Notes under the pieces: generated by a model | The model's input: only the letters and a program-made list of their open reading frames with translations | Told to the model about the DNA's origin: nothing | Databases searched by the model: none | Assembly (NCBI GenBank): GCA_030407005.1 | Contig: JAUDYN010000006.1 | Coordinates: forward strand, 3,162,001 to 3,226,000 | Source: Desarmillaria ectypa | Lineage: Eukaryota; Basidiomycota; Agaricomycetes; Agaricales; Physalacriaceae | Reading direction: 5' to 3' | Length of the DNA stretch: 64,000 bases | Shown: positions 35,780 to 46,530 of the stretch, piece by piece | Layout of the letters: every line of letters begins with the position of its first letter | Numbering within the stretch: the first letter of the stretch is position 1 | Made by a program: the position numbers and the translations under genes

Positions 35780-36325
35780 GTTCAGAGCGTTGTAAAGCAA
35801 TCTCCTACGCTCGTATTCTCAGGTATAAGTACCCATGACGGGCCGACGGACCGACTCTGAGAAGATGGCGACCTCATGAGGAGGCTCAGGACCATAAGCG
35901 TCACTCCGACGAGAAGCCGAGCAGCGTTGGATGAGAATTCTGTCGCGAACGAAATGTTGATGTGGTCTATACTCTGGTTAATTTATACCAAGGAAGTGCT
36001 GGAAAATTAGATGCATTGTTAGTCTAAAATATCAGCGAGAGGAACAGAGCATACATGAGATTTAATTTTAAAAAATAGCCCGTTGTAGCCTAGTAGTACA
36101 TAAATATTTCCCCCACGAGATAATCACGCACCCAAATCGCATCGTCTCACGATTGGTCGTTACGGTCCCGCCAGCAGGTCTTGATCTTGAAGACTTGAAT
36201 CGAAGTTAAAGTTGAAAACTTCGGCAATTTCGGACCGGCTGCAGTAAACTGCAAACAGCTATCAACAAACACGTCACTCTCAGTGTTCGTGTTCTTCCTA
36301 AGGGCTCCCAGTCGAAACACTCTCA
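35780..36325. promoter_or_regulatory. Divergent promoter region between pectate lyase and Derlin
   Basis: About 545 bases between two genes transcribed in opposite directions, so both promoters must lie here. No specific binding site was identified. Confidence 0.35.
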
Positions 36326-37305
36326 ATGTCGATGGCCGATTCAATACTAACCGAAATTCGAAAAATACCGCCAGTGACGCGGTTCCTTTCTACTTCACTT
36401 CTGGGTGTGTCAGTACCGTATCTCCTTGGGATAATATCACCGTATACTTTGCTTTACCATCGTGACTCGGTGCTGCAAAAGCTGCAGGTGAGTTGGTACT
36501 AAATTATTATGCAAATTTACCCAAACGTCTTCAGATATGGCGCCTCTATACAAGTTTCTTCATTGGAAGTAAGGGTAGTTTGAACAGCCAATGTTCACCA
36601 GATTGATGATGGTTTTTCTTTCGCTACAGGCTCAGGGATAAACTTCATATTTGAACTGGCGATGCTCTAGTGAGTTTAGTTACTATTCGGACCTTGACCT
36701 GCCCTCATGTCGCCTAGCCAAACATCCAACCAGCTCGAAGCAGCATACGACTCTGCAGACCTTGCCTGGCAATTATTTTTTGCTTGTTTAGCAATCAATG
36801 TATGCCAGTTCATTGCTTACTTACCTGCTCAACTAATCATCTACAGGTTGCAAGCCATCCTCTTGGCGCCTCTATATTTCTACGCCCTCTCATGCACTGT
36901 CTCACATACCTCTCCTCAGCGCGCGCACCACCAGGCTCGCAATCCTCTTTCTTCGGTCTTATCACCGTTCCTGTCGTATATGTACCGTACACGATGCTGG
37001 CTGTCGAACTCCTCATGGGCGGACCAGCAGCCGTAGGTCGAGCTGTTGTCGGGACCATCGTGGGCCATCTGTGGTGGTGGCGTGTTTGGAATTCTGGTGA
37101 TGCACAGGGTGCGGCGTGGGCCAGGGCACCGCGGTGGGTCAGAGACCTAGTCGGCTCGAGAGCTATATCTGGAGGGAGCGGGAGTACCGGTGGTGTACAT
37201 GTGTACCCGCCTCGCACCCGGGGTGGTGGAACTGGAACTGGAACTAGCAGTGGAACTAGCAGGGGGTACAATTGGGGATCGGGTCAGCGGTTGGGAAATA
37301 ATTAA
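36326..37305 (+). CDS. DER1: Derlin, ER-associated degradation membrane protein
   Basis: A rhomboid-like pseudoprotease of the ER membrane that helps move misfolded proteins to the cytosol. The ATG at 36326 gives MSMADSILTEIRKIPPVTRF. Introns (about 36488-36534, 36569-36629, 36672-36719, 36821-36846) join it to the Derlin hallmarks: VLQKLQIWRLYTSFFIGS, SGINFIFELAMLYQTSNQLE, DLAWQLFFACLAIN, SSFFGLITVPVVYVPYTMLA and ELLMGG, then GTIVGHLWWW. Four to six hydrophobic segments fit the family. The tail is glycine/serine/threonine-rich (about residues 200-255). The WR and GxxxG-like motifs of the rhomboid superfamily are visible, and no protease Ser/His dyad is expected. The start was chosen because it gives the standard N-terminal length. 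Confidence 0.87.
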
Positions 37306-37659
37306 TGGAAATGTTAGTGTTTTCTCCGTCTTCGTCCTCTGCTGTTCTGACCCGATTTCAGGTACAATCAATACTACTAGGATTTTTTGGGCATCAACAC
37401 AGCACCAACGTGTATATCCAAATAAAAGAATTCAATATTCATTCTACCTACTTAAAATGGTGGTCCAGTCAGCGCGGTTAATGGTATACTGAATAACTAT
37501 GTTGTGACTATCCGTGCTGACTGTAGATGATTCTGTCAACAAGTCAAGGCAACATTTTACGTCCGTCCGCAATCGGCCGATGATAATCATCGGTCGACTT
37601 TTCCCGAACGGCGTGACGCCGTTGTACGATGTATCTGAAGTGACTCACTATCTACCTCC

Positions 37660-38878
37660 ATGTCTGACCGTTCCAAGTTTGAGGCGGCATGGGTTGTCAT
37701 TAAGCAAGAACTACTGGATCAATTCAATGGCAAAGGCATGCCTAAAGATGCCGCAGAGTGGTATGAAAGAGTGAGTCCACGTCGGTTTCTCGTCACATAT
37801 TCTCCCTCACTCGCCAGACAGAGCCTAGACTACAATGTTCTAGGAGGCAAACTCAACCGTGGAATGTCAGTCGTCGATACTGTCGAGATACTCAAGGGGC
37901 GTGCTCTCACTAGTGAAGAGTACATGCAAGCGGCCGTGCTGGGGTGGAGTGTCGAGTTGGTCAGTTAATTGGAGCTCGTCAACGCGCCTTAGCTCATTAC
38001 CTTTTCAGCTCCAGGCATTTTTCCTCGTAGCTGACGATATCATGGACAGCTCAGTCACGCGACGCGGCCAGCCTTGTTGGTATCACGTCCCCCAAGTCGG
38101 ACATATCGCAATAAATGACTCGTTCATGCTTGAGAGCGCCATATACTTTCTCCTCAAGAAGCACTTCCGAGCCGAAAGCTACTATGTTGACCTACTCGAG
38201 CTGTTCCACGAGATTACCTATCAAACCGAGATGGGTCAGCTTATCGATCAGCTTACCGCGCTCGAGGATAAAGTTGATCTTAGCACGTTCTCCCTAAACC
38301 GGTAAGAAGATCCTCATTCTGGGAGCGTTCCATTTACATCTCGCATGTACAGACACAGCCTCATCGTGATATACAAAACTGCATATTACTCCTTCTACCT
38401 CCCTGTTGCACTCGCCATGCACATGTGCGGCGTTCCTACAACTTACACTATCGATGCAGCCAGCGTCCAACCATACGAATTTGCCAAATCCATTTTGATT
38501 CCCCTTGGAGAGTACTTTCAGGTTCAAGACGACTTCCTCGACTTTTCCGGGACCTCAGAGCAGATTGGAAAAGTTGGCACGGATATCTTGGATAACAAGT
38601 GCTCATGGTGTATCAACACAGCTTTGGAGTTGGCATCTCCAGAGCAGAGGATGGTGCTTGATGAGAATTACGGCCGGAAGGATCCTGCAGCTGAGGGAAG
38701 AGTGAAGGCAGTGTTCGAAGAAGTTGGGTTGAGGCAGAGGTATCACGTTTATGAGGAGGGCATTTACTCGGAGTTGGTGCGGATGATTGAGGCCATACCG
38801 GAGACACAGCAGGAAGGGACATTGAAGAGAGAGGTGTTCCGGAGTTTCCTGAACAAGGTCTACAAGAGAGAGAAGTAG
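37660..38878 (+). CDS. ERG20: Farnesyl diphosphate synthase
   Basis: Cytosolic prenyltransferase that joins IPP to DMAPP and GPP, making FPP for sterols, ubiquinone side chains and prenylation. Motifs: GGKLNRG (substrate-binding lysine/arginine region), the first aspartate-rich motif [15 protein letters not shown], the [19 protein letters not shown] helix (here [16 protein letters not shown]), [17 protein letters not shown], and the second aspartate-rich motif [12 protein letters not shown]. It ends [13 protein letters not shown]. The aromatic pair YF/FL just before the first motif suits the FPP chain length. Introns are near 37771-37822, 37960-38009 and 38302-38351. The ATG at 37660 ([11 protein letters not shown]) gives the usual length of about 350 residues. 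It converges on an SDR gene; the two stops are about 78 bases apart. Confidence 0.92.
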
Positions 38879-38955
38879 GGTATTGTGAGATGATAGAAGC
38901 CTAGCCTTGCGCTACCGAACTAATACAAACTTGGTGCGGATTCCCTATTTTTTTT

Positions 38956-40160
38956 TTACTTGCGCCATGACCCCCCGTTGACTGACATCTGGAAACTCAG
39001 GAAGATGAGCGTCTCGTAGCAATGGTACATGACATTGAGATGGCCTTTCAATGATTAGGGCTTCAAACGGTTGACCACCAGAGAAAGCGAAATACCTGTC
39101 ACAGCAAAATGGGCTTCTTCGGATGCTAGATACGAAACCATACTCGCTATATCAGCAGGTGCGCCGGTCCTATCCTTGTTCCGTTTGGTACCAAGTTAGC
39201 AGGAGACGGTACGGTCTCAGGGCATACCTTTTCACGGGCCCTCTTCCAATCTCCCATGAGAGTATTGCCGATCCCCACGACTAGTCAGAGGGTAAGTATC
39301 GGTCAACAACCTTGAAGGACGCTGGCCTTTCTTACGCATTTCGGTGTTGGTGGGAGCTAAGTATATGCTTTGATGCATCAGAAACTTATAAATGACGAAA
39401 CGAGAAACGTACCCGGTGCATACGCGTTGATTGTAACACCATACCGGCCGAACTTGGGCGCTTAACGTTTGGTCAACCGACGAAAGAGCAGAGGTGACCG
39501 GGCATCCTTACCTGCAATGTCCCGCGCTGAAAACTTTGAAGAGCAGCACGCAGCACTAATCGGTGATGCTTTGGTTTTTCAGTCTGGATAGGACAGGATC
39601 CACGAGAGCAATGAGCTTACCTTTTTTGCCTGCAATGGACGACGCCCCGATGATCCTTATTCCACGTCCTTGACACCTCAGTTGCTTGGCGGCGTACTTA
39701 TGGCACAAGAAGGTATCACGGCTGTTAATAGCAGCTATCCGGTCCCATTCTTCGGAAGATGCTGAACGATAATAAGCGACGCAAGTCCTCGACACACTGC
39801 CAATGCAAACATACTTGATAGTATACTTTTCGTTATACACACACCCGCGTTGACGACCATCTTAGGCAACGATCAGTGAACCAAGCACACGTCGGAAAGT
39901 TACCTACGTACGACGTCCAAGGAGCCCAGCTCCTCTACGGTAGAAGAAATCATCTTTTGCACGTCGGCCTCAGATGATGCGTCCCCGAGAACTGCGCAGC
40001 TTCTTCGTCCCTTCAGAGCTATCTCACAAACGAGTGCCTCGAGGTCGGCAGCTCTCGAAGGCAAGTCATTCACAGCGACATCGAACCCGTCGTCAGCGAG
40101 TCTCAGAGCTATCGCACGGCCAACGCCTTGAGTAGAGTTAGTGATTAGAGCAACTGCCAT
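38956..40160 (-). pseudogene. Short-chain dehydrogenase copy 1, catalytic residues lost
   Basis: Homologous through all exons to the three other SDRs in this window. The ATG at 40160 gives MAVALITNSTQGVGRAIALR. The dinucleotide-binding TGxxxGxG motif of the paralogues is TNSTQGVG here, so its first glycine is lost. The catalytic YxxxK (YGASK in the paralogues) has become CCSSK near 39535-39550, so the tyrosine is replaced by cysteine. Other recognisable segments are MVVNAGVCITKSILS, EEWDRIAAINSRDTFLCHKY and PADIASMVSYLASEEA. The end reads MSVNGGSWRK at 38956 instead of the usual NGGIFCD. Splice sites look mostly intact, so a protein may still be made, but normal SDR catalysis should not be possible. 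Confidence 0.7.
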
Positions 40161-40568
40161 GGGGGAAGGGGAAGCCGAGTTTCAAACTCATCTCGTCTCG
40201 AAGAACTTAATCACAAGGATGGACGCAGCGCCCTTGTGAATCGAGCCAATTCAGACGGAGGTAACGCGGTGGCCATGGCACCACGAGAGAGAACGTCATT
40301 TGCGCCACAAGAAGGGCGGCCCCCGAGGAACGATGCATTTTTAGCCCGCATGTAAAGCACCGTCCAGGCCAATCTCTGGGAAGAGTCGCGTAGCTTAGCA
40401 ATAATTATTCATGCGCAGTCTAGTAATCCTTCCTTCAACTCGTCAAGTGGTTGATCTCAGCAACGTATGTAGCAAGTTTCGGACCCGAACATATGACCGT
40501 CAGTTAAATCTTGCGCTCCGTTGCATGCATATTGTACAAAGTCGACTTTGAGGAGATAAGTACTTGTC

Positions 40569-41782
40569 CTAGTCGCAGAAAATGCCTCCATTGATAGACA
40601 CCTAGTAAGGGAATAGAGTGAGTATCTGGGGTCTACTACAGAAGCACGCATGGATCGTACAGATTGACCTTGGCAAGGACGGAACTCCCAAAGTCAGAAA
40701 GGACCAGAAATGGAGCAAAGAAACCGCACCTGTAATGAAACTGGCCTCCTTAGAAGCGAGATATGATACCAAGCCGGCAATATCAGCGGGTGTCCCATTT
40801 CTTCCCACGTCGCTTCTTTCTCTTGCATCTTTATAGCATTGTTCGGGATTAGCGGGGTTAATAATACTCGCAATGCTGGCGACTTGGAGCTGATGGTTGA
40901 AAGATCATAAGTCATAGAAGATAAAAGACGTACTCATGCCAGTTTCAATAGGACCTGGTACGCGCCATAATCAAGGCGATTCAATACATGTGTTATAGAC
41001 ATACCTGGAGCATAAGCGTTAACGGTGATACCGTATTTACCGAACTCATGCGCTAACCATGTATAGTTGAGAATGAGTGCAATGTTCCTTTAACGGAGCA
41101 GTACTCACCGGCACTCTGCGTAAGTCCACGTATAGCCCACTTAGATGCACCATATACCGGGATGGTAGGAGATCCTACAAAATGAACTTGGTTAGTATAT
41201 ACATAGGTAGTGTCCCGCGATAATCCAGCACACCCATCTTGCCGGCGGTGGATGACGCCCCGATGATTCTCCCGCCATGGCCTTGGTCAATCATCTGCTT
41301 CGCGGCGTATTTGTAGCAGAGGAAAGTCCCGCGACCATTAACTGCAGCAATTCGATTCCATTCTTCTGTCGATGCTTTTCAGAGTCAGAAGACCTCTGCG
41401 CCACAATGATCCACAAGAGACGTACTAGACATAATACTTTTTGCAATGCATATGCCTGCATTAGCAACCATCTTCACCAAGTCTCAGTTTCGTGAGATCA
41501 GATCAAGACGGAATTGCCACTCACTACATCGAGGGATCCTAAAGCATGTACAGTCGAGCTGATCATCTTTTGTACGTCGGATTCAGAAGAGACGTCTCCA
41601 GTGATTATATGAGATTTACGGCCTTTGGAGGCTATTTCGGATGCTAGAACGTCAAGTTCTGCTCCCATTGAAGGAAGATCATTGAGCGAGATGTGGAAGC
41701 CATCGTCCGCGAGGCGGAGAGCAATGGCTCTGCCGATTCCCTGAGCAGAGCCTGTGATCAGAGCGACTCCTAGGGATCCCAT
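40569..41782 (-). CDS. Short-chain dehydrogenase/reductase copy 2 (acetoin/diacetyl reductase-like)
   Basis: NAD(P)-dependent oxidoreductase of the classical SDR family. The ATG at 41782 gives MGSLGVALITGSAQGIGRAI with an intact TGxxxGxG. Then come DVSSESDVQKMISSTV, the NAG strand (MVANAGICIAKSIMS), the catalytic YGASKWAIRGLTQSAG, the acceptor-exon INPANPEQCYKDARER, RNGTPADIAGLVSYLASKEA, and the end VSINGGIFCD at 40569. About eight exons. The overall pattern (VALxTGxxQGIGRAIAxRL, NDLPS, SINGGxxxD) resembles microbial diacetyl/acetoin reductases, but the true substrate is unknown. It lies 408 bases upstream of the degenerate copy 1 on the same strand, so these are tandem paralogues. Confidence 0.82.
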
Positions 41783-44627
41783 GAGTGTATATCGAAGAAA
41801 TGCACAGAGGTAGCGTGATGTTAGGTATGCATACAGCCGCAAAAGAAGCCCTTGGGTAACACATGACTACAAGCTTTGATGCGCACTGGAATAGTCAAAA
41901 TGTGCACACAATAAGAAACAACAGTCACTTGGGACGTAACACGTCGATGAATTGAAGAATTTTAATTCCCGAGCTGCAGCACTGAAGGCGAACATTCAAA
42001 GTTTTGAATTTGAACAGTAAAGTTGCTGAATGTTGTGGTTCCGATTCAACAGGTCACCCTTGCTGCCACGTGCAACGACAGGACGCGTTGTTGGTATTTA
42101 TTTGGCTGTCACAAGACTTTTGACTTCCAAGGCAATATTTGTGACCATAAAGGACCAACAATTTCAGTTGTAGTCGAAGGCTTTCCTGTTCTCTTCAAGC
42201 GGAGCGATAGCTTGGGCTACGTTACTTCTGAGATGATTGACTTGTGTCCTTTCGCAGTACCAATGGAAACTAATTTAACTTCTTGTTGCTCTGGGTCTTT
42301 GATTTCGACCTTGTTATGATCTCTCTATGTTCCTATCTCTTGGACAAACGACGACAACAGACCTGTTTATGGTAGGAAGGAGTTTAACTTTCTTTTATGC
42401 AAAGACTGAACCGGAGATATCCATGAGGTACGCTAATGAGTATATTGGTCTCAAGACAGTTCTAGCCGACACTTTGGAAATCCTACTCTAGCGCTATTGG
42501 ATAATGAGATAACGGTCCAGTAAGCAAAGCATGAATGACATGAAGCCCAACAATCGGCCACTAATCGCGTCACGAGACCTGCAGCCGCATTCCCTCGGGG
42601 TGTCAATATATATTCAAAAATCTCTTCACCGATTACTTGTTTCCCTACTTCAACATGTCCATCATCGACGATGAACAGGCCCAGATCAATTGGGCGAAAT
42701 ACTTCCTCCCCATATACTGATCCATTCGACTCAAGGACGCGGGATGCCTTAATGCCTTTCTTTACGGCCTTTCTGCTCCTTATACAGAGCGATTCTGGGG
42801 CACGTTGTGCGCCAAGCTGGGAAATCGGACTAAAGTCCAATTTGACCTAGCATCTACGCGCCGTTGGAGGGAAAGGGGCCTAAAGGTATGGTTCCTGGTC
42901 CTCTTCTAAGTATTTGCCCTGACCGGGACTTGTACTCGCAGATGCTCTCAGACCTCTTTCTTCATCTTCATCTGACAGAGCCTCTGGCCCTGCCTGCCCT
43001 CGCCACCAAAGCTTCTCTGGTCACCCCCTCGAGTTCTAACCTCCCGGATGATATAACTGTAGGCGGTAGTGTAAGCTCTTCCATTCTTGATGCATTTCAT
43101 TAACTTACGGTGTTATCAAGTATCCCCTCAGGGATATTCTTGTAGCATCCAAGAAACGAGAATTAGCAAGTCCTTCATTCTCATTCTATTTTTCAGGTAC
43201 TGACAGTCTTGTAAGATCTCTCGTCATGCTCCCATAAGCGCCCCATCGAAAACTTCACTCGCTAAAGTATCGGGCGGAGACGAGAGACGTGGTGGTCGTA
43301 AACGTTCTAGGGAGCTTGACGAACGTCAGACTGCATCGTCGAAGAAGCCACGCAACCGTCGAGAGGAATAAGATATCTATGCCTTCAATGATGACCGAGA
43401 TCTTTCTTAAACTCTACATACTACCAATTTCCTTGAATTGAGTAGCATTAGTTCGCTTTTTTTTTTTTTGCTCAAGAAACTCAGTCTACTAGTATACTTG
43501 AGGCTTTTTTCGCACTCATCCTGAAATAGTGAAATCTGAGCTCGGACTATGAGGAGTCCATGTTCCACTGGCAGGGACGGATAGCGAACCAATGGATGGT
43601 CATGTTGGTTCTAGGATCGTTCCACGTAAACGAGAATTGAATCGGACTGAGAGCCTGTCACAACTTAACCTACGATTATAGGACGATTGCATGAGAATGT
43701 TCACTACATACACCTGCCACGACCGACCTAGAGCACCTAGTAACGTTCAACTCGAATCTACATGACAAGATTTTTATAGCTGCACCTATTTTTGTGTCTC
43801 CCTTTTTTTTACACTCCTAAATAAAGTTTACCTTGACATACAAGTTTGAATACCTTTCAACGAACTCAAAACGAAAGGTTTCGTCCTCAACCCTGGAATC
43901 CAGCACCTTGCATGTGCGTCACCATTCGTACACGATGAAAGTCTGGAAACGAGTCTCCGTCGAAAGCGGGGTAAAAGTACTATTTCGGAGGGACGCAGTC
44001 CCGTATGAAATTTGATCGTAAATAGTAATTTGAGAGTTCAGACTCAGAAACAAAGAGGATCGCTCCGGCATTCTATCGGTGACCAACATCCAGACACGAC
44101 CACGTGCCCGATAAATTCGGCAACATTCCGTGTGTATGCAAGGCCGTGGCATCCAAATGTCCTATATTTCCATGGTCAATATTCCATCCGACCCCTCCTC
44201 GATGCGTGAAGCCTCCCCCTCGGGAGGCAATGGAACATCAAGCTCAAGCTCAGCGGAATTTATTCTGAGCCCATTTATCGCCGCTGACCCCAGCGTTTAC
44301 ACCAATATACACGCATAGGACCATCCAGAGCACCCGACTGGTTGCTATCCAGAGCTCGCTCGTCGATAATGATACCACCCGACCCCTTCCAGCCCCCTCA
44401 GCATTTGATGACATCATATGAACCGGGTGATGTTTGTACCACGTCAAAGCCGCCAACTAATGACTTTTGCCCCTAGGGATAAATGTGGTTACGCTGCATA
44501 TCTTGGGCCATTGCCCAGCGTCAGGCAGACATGGTGAAGCAAATCGCTTAGGCGGTGCGGCGATGTGCGTCCATAACGAAGGTAACAGTCAGACCACTAA
44601 TGAATGCATGAAGTGTCAGAGACGTGA
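41783..44627. other. Intergenic with possible gene remnant
   Basis: No complete gene recognised. Around 42660-43370 on the plus strand a protein-like start (MSIIDDEQAQINWAKYFLP, stopped soon after) is followed by a basic, nuclear-signal-like end reading GGDERRGGRKRSRELDERQ before a stop near 43370. This could be the wreck of a gene, but its family is not recognisable. Homopolymer T runs lie at about 43456-43470 and 43803-43812. Confidence 0.35.
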
Positions 44628-46530
44628 CTAGGAGTCCTCATTCTCCTGGTCTTGACTGACGCACTAAAAAGAAAAAAAAATTAGCCGAACTCTCACTGTA
44701 TCGCAAAACAGAGATACCAGCCTGGGCAAAGCGGTCATGATCCCAATGACTAACAACGAAATCCATATCGTCCCTCGGGAGCCACCACTCCAAAAACATG
44801 AAGAACAGGCAGTCCACAACCAGGATGATCAAGTATATCGGTCCTGCAAAGGGACCTAGTCCCATCGTCCTGTCCAACAACGTAAGCAAGACTAAAAGAC
44901 CAAGACGAGCCAGCCAGCGAACCTCTTCATCCTCTCCCAGAGTTCCATCTGTCTCGACTTGACAACGGTATCATACACAACCTCGGTGCGTTCCGCGATC
45001 TGCGCCCAGTCGTAGAACGTCTTTATCCGCTCATGTGCGCGAATGGGATCGTGTTTCCCTTCCGAGACGATTTCAATAGCCTCTGATATAGCATGAAAGA
45101 CATCTGCAAGAAACTGCATTAGAGGTGGCGAGTGATGGCAGCAAGGGAGCGCACCATCCTCCTCAGGCTCCGCAAAGCTGATCATATCCTCTGGTAGAAT
45201 CTCTGGTACCCCGCCCACGCGTGTAGACACCACATACAGCCCGGCGCACGCCGCCTCAAGAATGGCAATCCCAAAGGATTCTGTAAGGGATGTGTTGAGG
45301 AATATAGCGCCTTGCATAAGGACGGAGCGGACGTCATTGGGTCGGATGGGTCCTAGGAGCTCAATGCGGTCTTGGAGGTTATGTTTTTCGCGCATTTGGA
45401 GGAGGTCGATGAGCTTGGGGCCGTCGCCGCCTGGGATGGGGTTGAATGAGAGGGGAAGCAAGGATGAAGAGATACGCACCGACGACGAAGCGGACGTTGG
45501 GGAAGGCGTTGCAGATACGGGGCGCGGTGGCGACGAGGAGGTCGATGCCTTTGCGGTATGCAAGTCGGGAGAGGACGACGATGGTCACTGTGAAGATGTT
45601 AGTGGGTCAGAGGTCACCGGCAGCCAAGTCTTACCAGTACTACTGGATTTTGGCGGTCCTGGTTGAAAATTCTCTGGTACCAGTGCATTGGGGATAACAT
45701 ATACGTTCTCCTGGACTCTGCCTGACTCGTCAAAGAGCTCTCCCCGAAGGACGGTATTCTCCCTCCTACCAAAAGTCAGTACAACAGAAATATGCAATCA
45801 AGACATCCTCACCCAGTATGAGAGACACAAATGACCGCATCGACATTCCTCAGCGTCCCCGCTAGGAGCTTGTTCGTCAGGATACTCGCAGCGTCTTCGA
45901 ACCCAAACAGGCTGTGGTCAGTGAACACCGTCCTGACGCCTAGTAGATGGGAATGCAAGATTCCTTCGTGGCCAAGGGAAGACAGACTGGCATGGGCATG
46001 GATGAGGTGGATATGCTCTCGAATGAGAATCGTCCGGAGGTAGGGCAGAAAGGTGAAAAAGTTGGGCAATGTTGCAGAGGACGCAATGGGAATGAAAGGG
46101 AGGTAGTATACTTTGAGCGAAGGAAGGAGCCAGCGAATACCGACGCGGTTGGGTGAATGGCTGTGTGTTATAACGATGACCTGGGATTATTAGGGATCGC
46201 AGGACTTGGGGTATTCGTACGACATACCTTGTGACCACGCTTTATCAAATTCGCACTTAGCATGTAAACATGATTCTCTACCCCGCCAACATTTGGATGG
46301 AAGAAATCTGTTATCATCCTGCACTTTCATCAGTATGCAGCTTTGCTCGAGTTGGGATTACTGACGCTATTGCTATGGGCTCCATGGCGAAACAAATGCT
46401 TTAGTTAACATTATTTCAAGGACAATCTTGTCTGGAAATTATGTTGACTGTCGTCGTGGTCGTGGTTAGAGTTAGAGACGCGCTTTTCCGAATTCAGTTT
46501 CTCGTGCCCACGTGGCTACGACTGATAAAT
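44490..46530 (-). repeat. Right (intact) copy of the GPI3 inverted duplication
   Basis: The reverse complement of this block aligns with 14190-16200 over 5' flank, exons, introns and 3' flank. Homology fades beyond these limits on both sides. Confidence 0.75.
44628..46385 (-). CDS. GPI3: GPI3/PIG-A, catalytic subunit of GPI-GlcNAc transferase
   Basis: ER-membrane glycosyltransferase (GT4 family) that adds GlcNAc to phosphatidylinositol, the first step of GPI-anchor synthesis. Motifs: [109 protein letters not shown], the sugar-nucleotide E-x7-E motif in [19 protein letters not shown], and [14 protein letters not shown] single membrane segment near the C-terminus ([20 protein letters not shown]) is followed by a short tail ending ENEDS at 44628. 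All exons stay in frame over about eight introns. The ATG at 46385 adds a small first exon; the ATG at 46317 (MITDFF) is an alternative start. A decayed copy is at 14361-16044. Confidence 0.9.
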
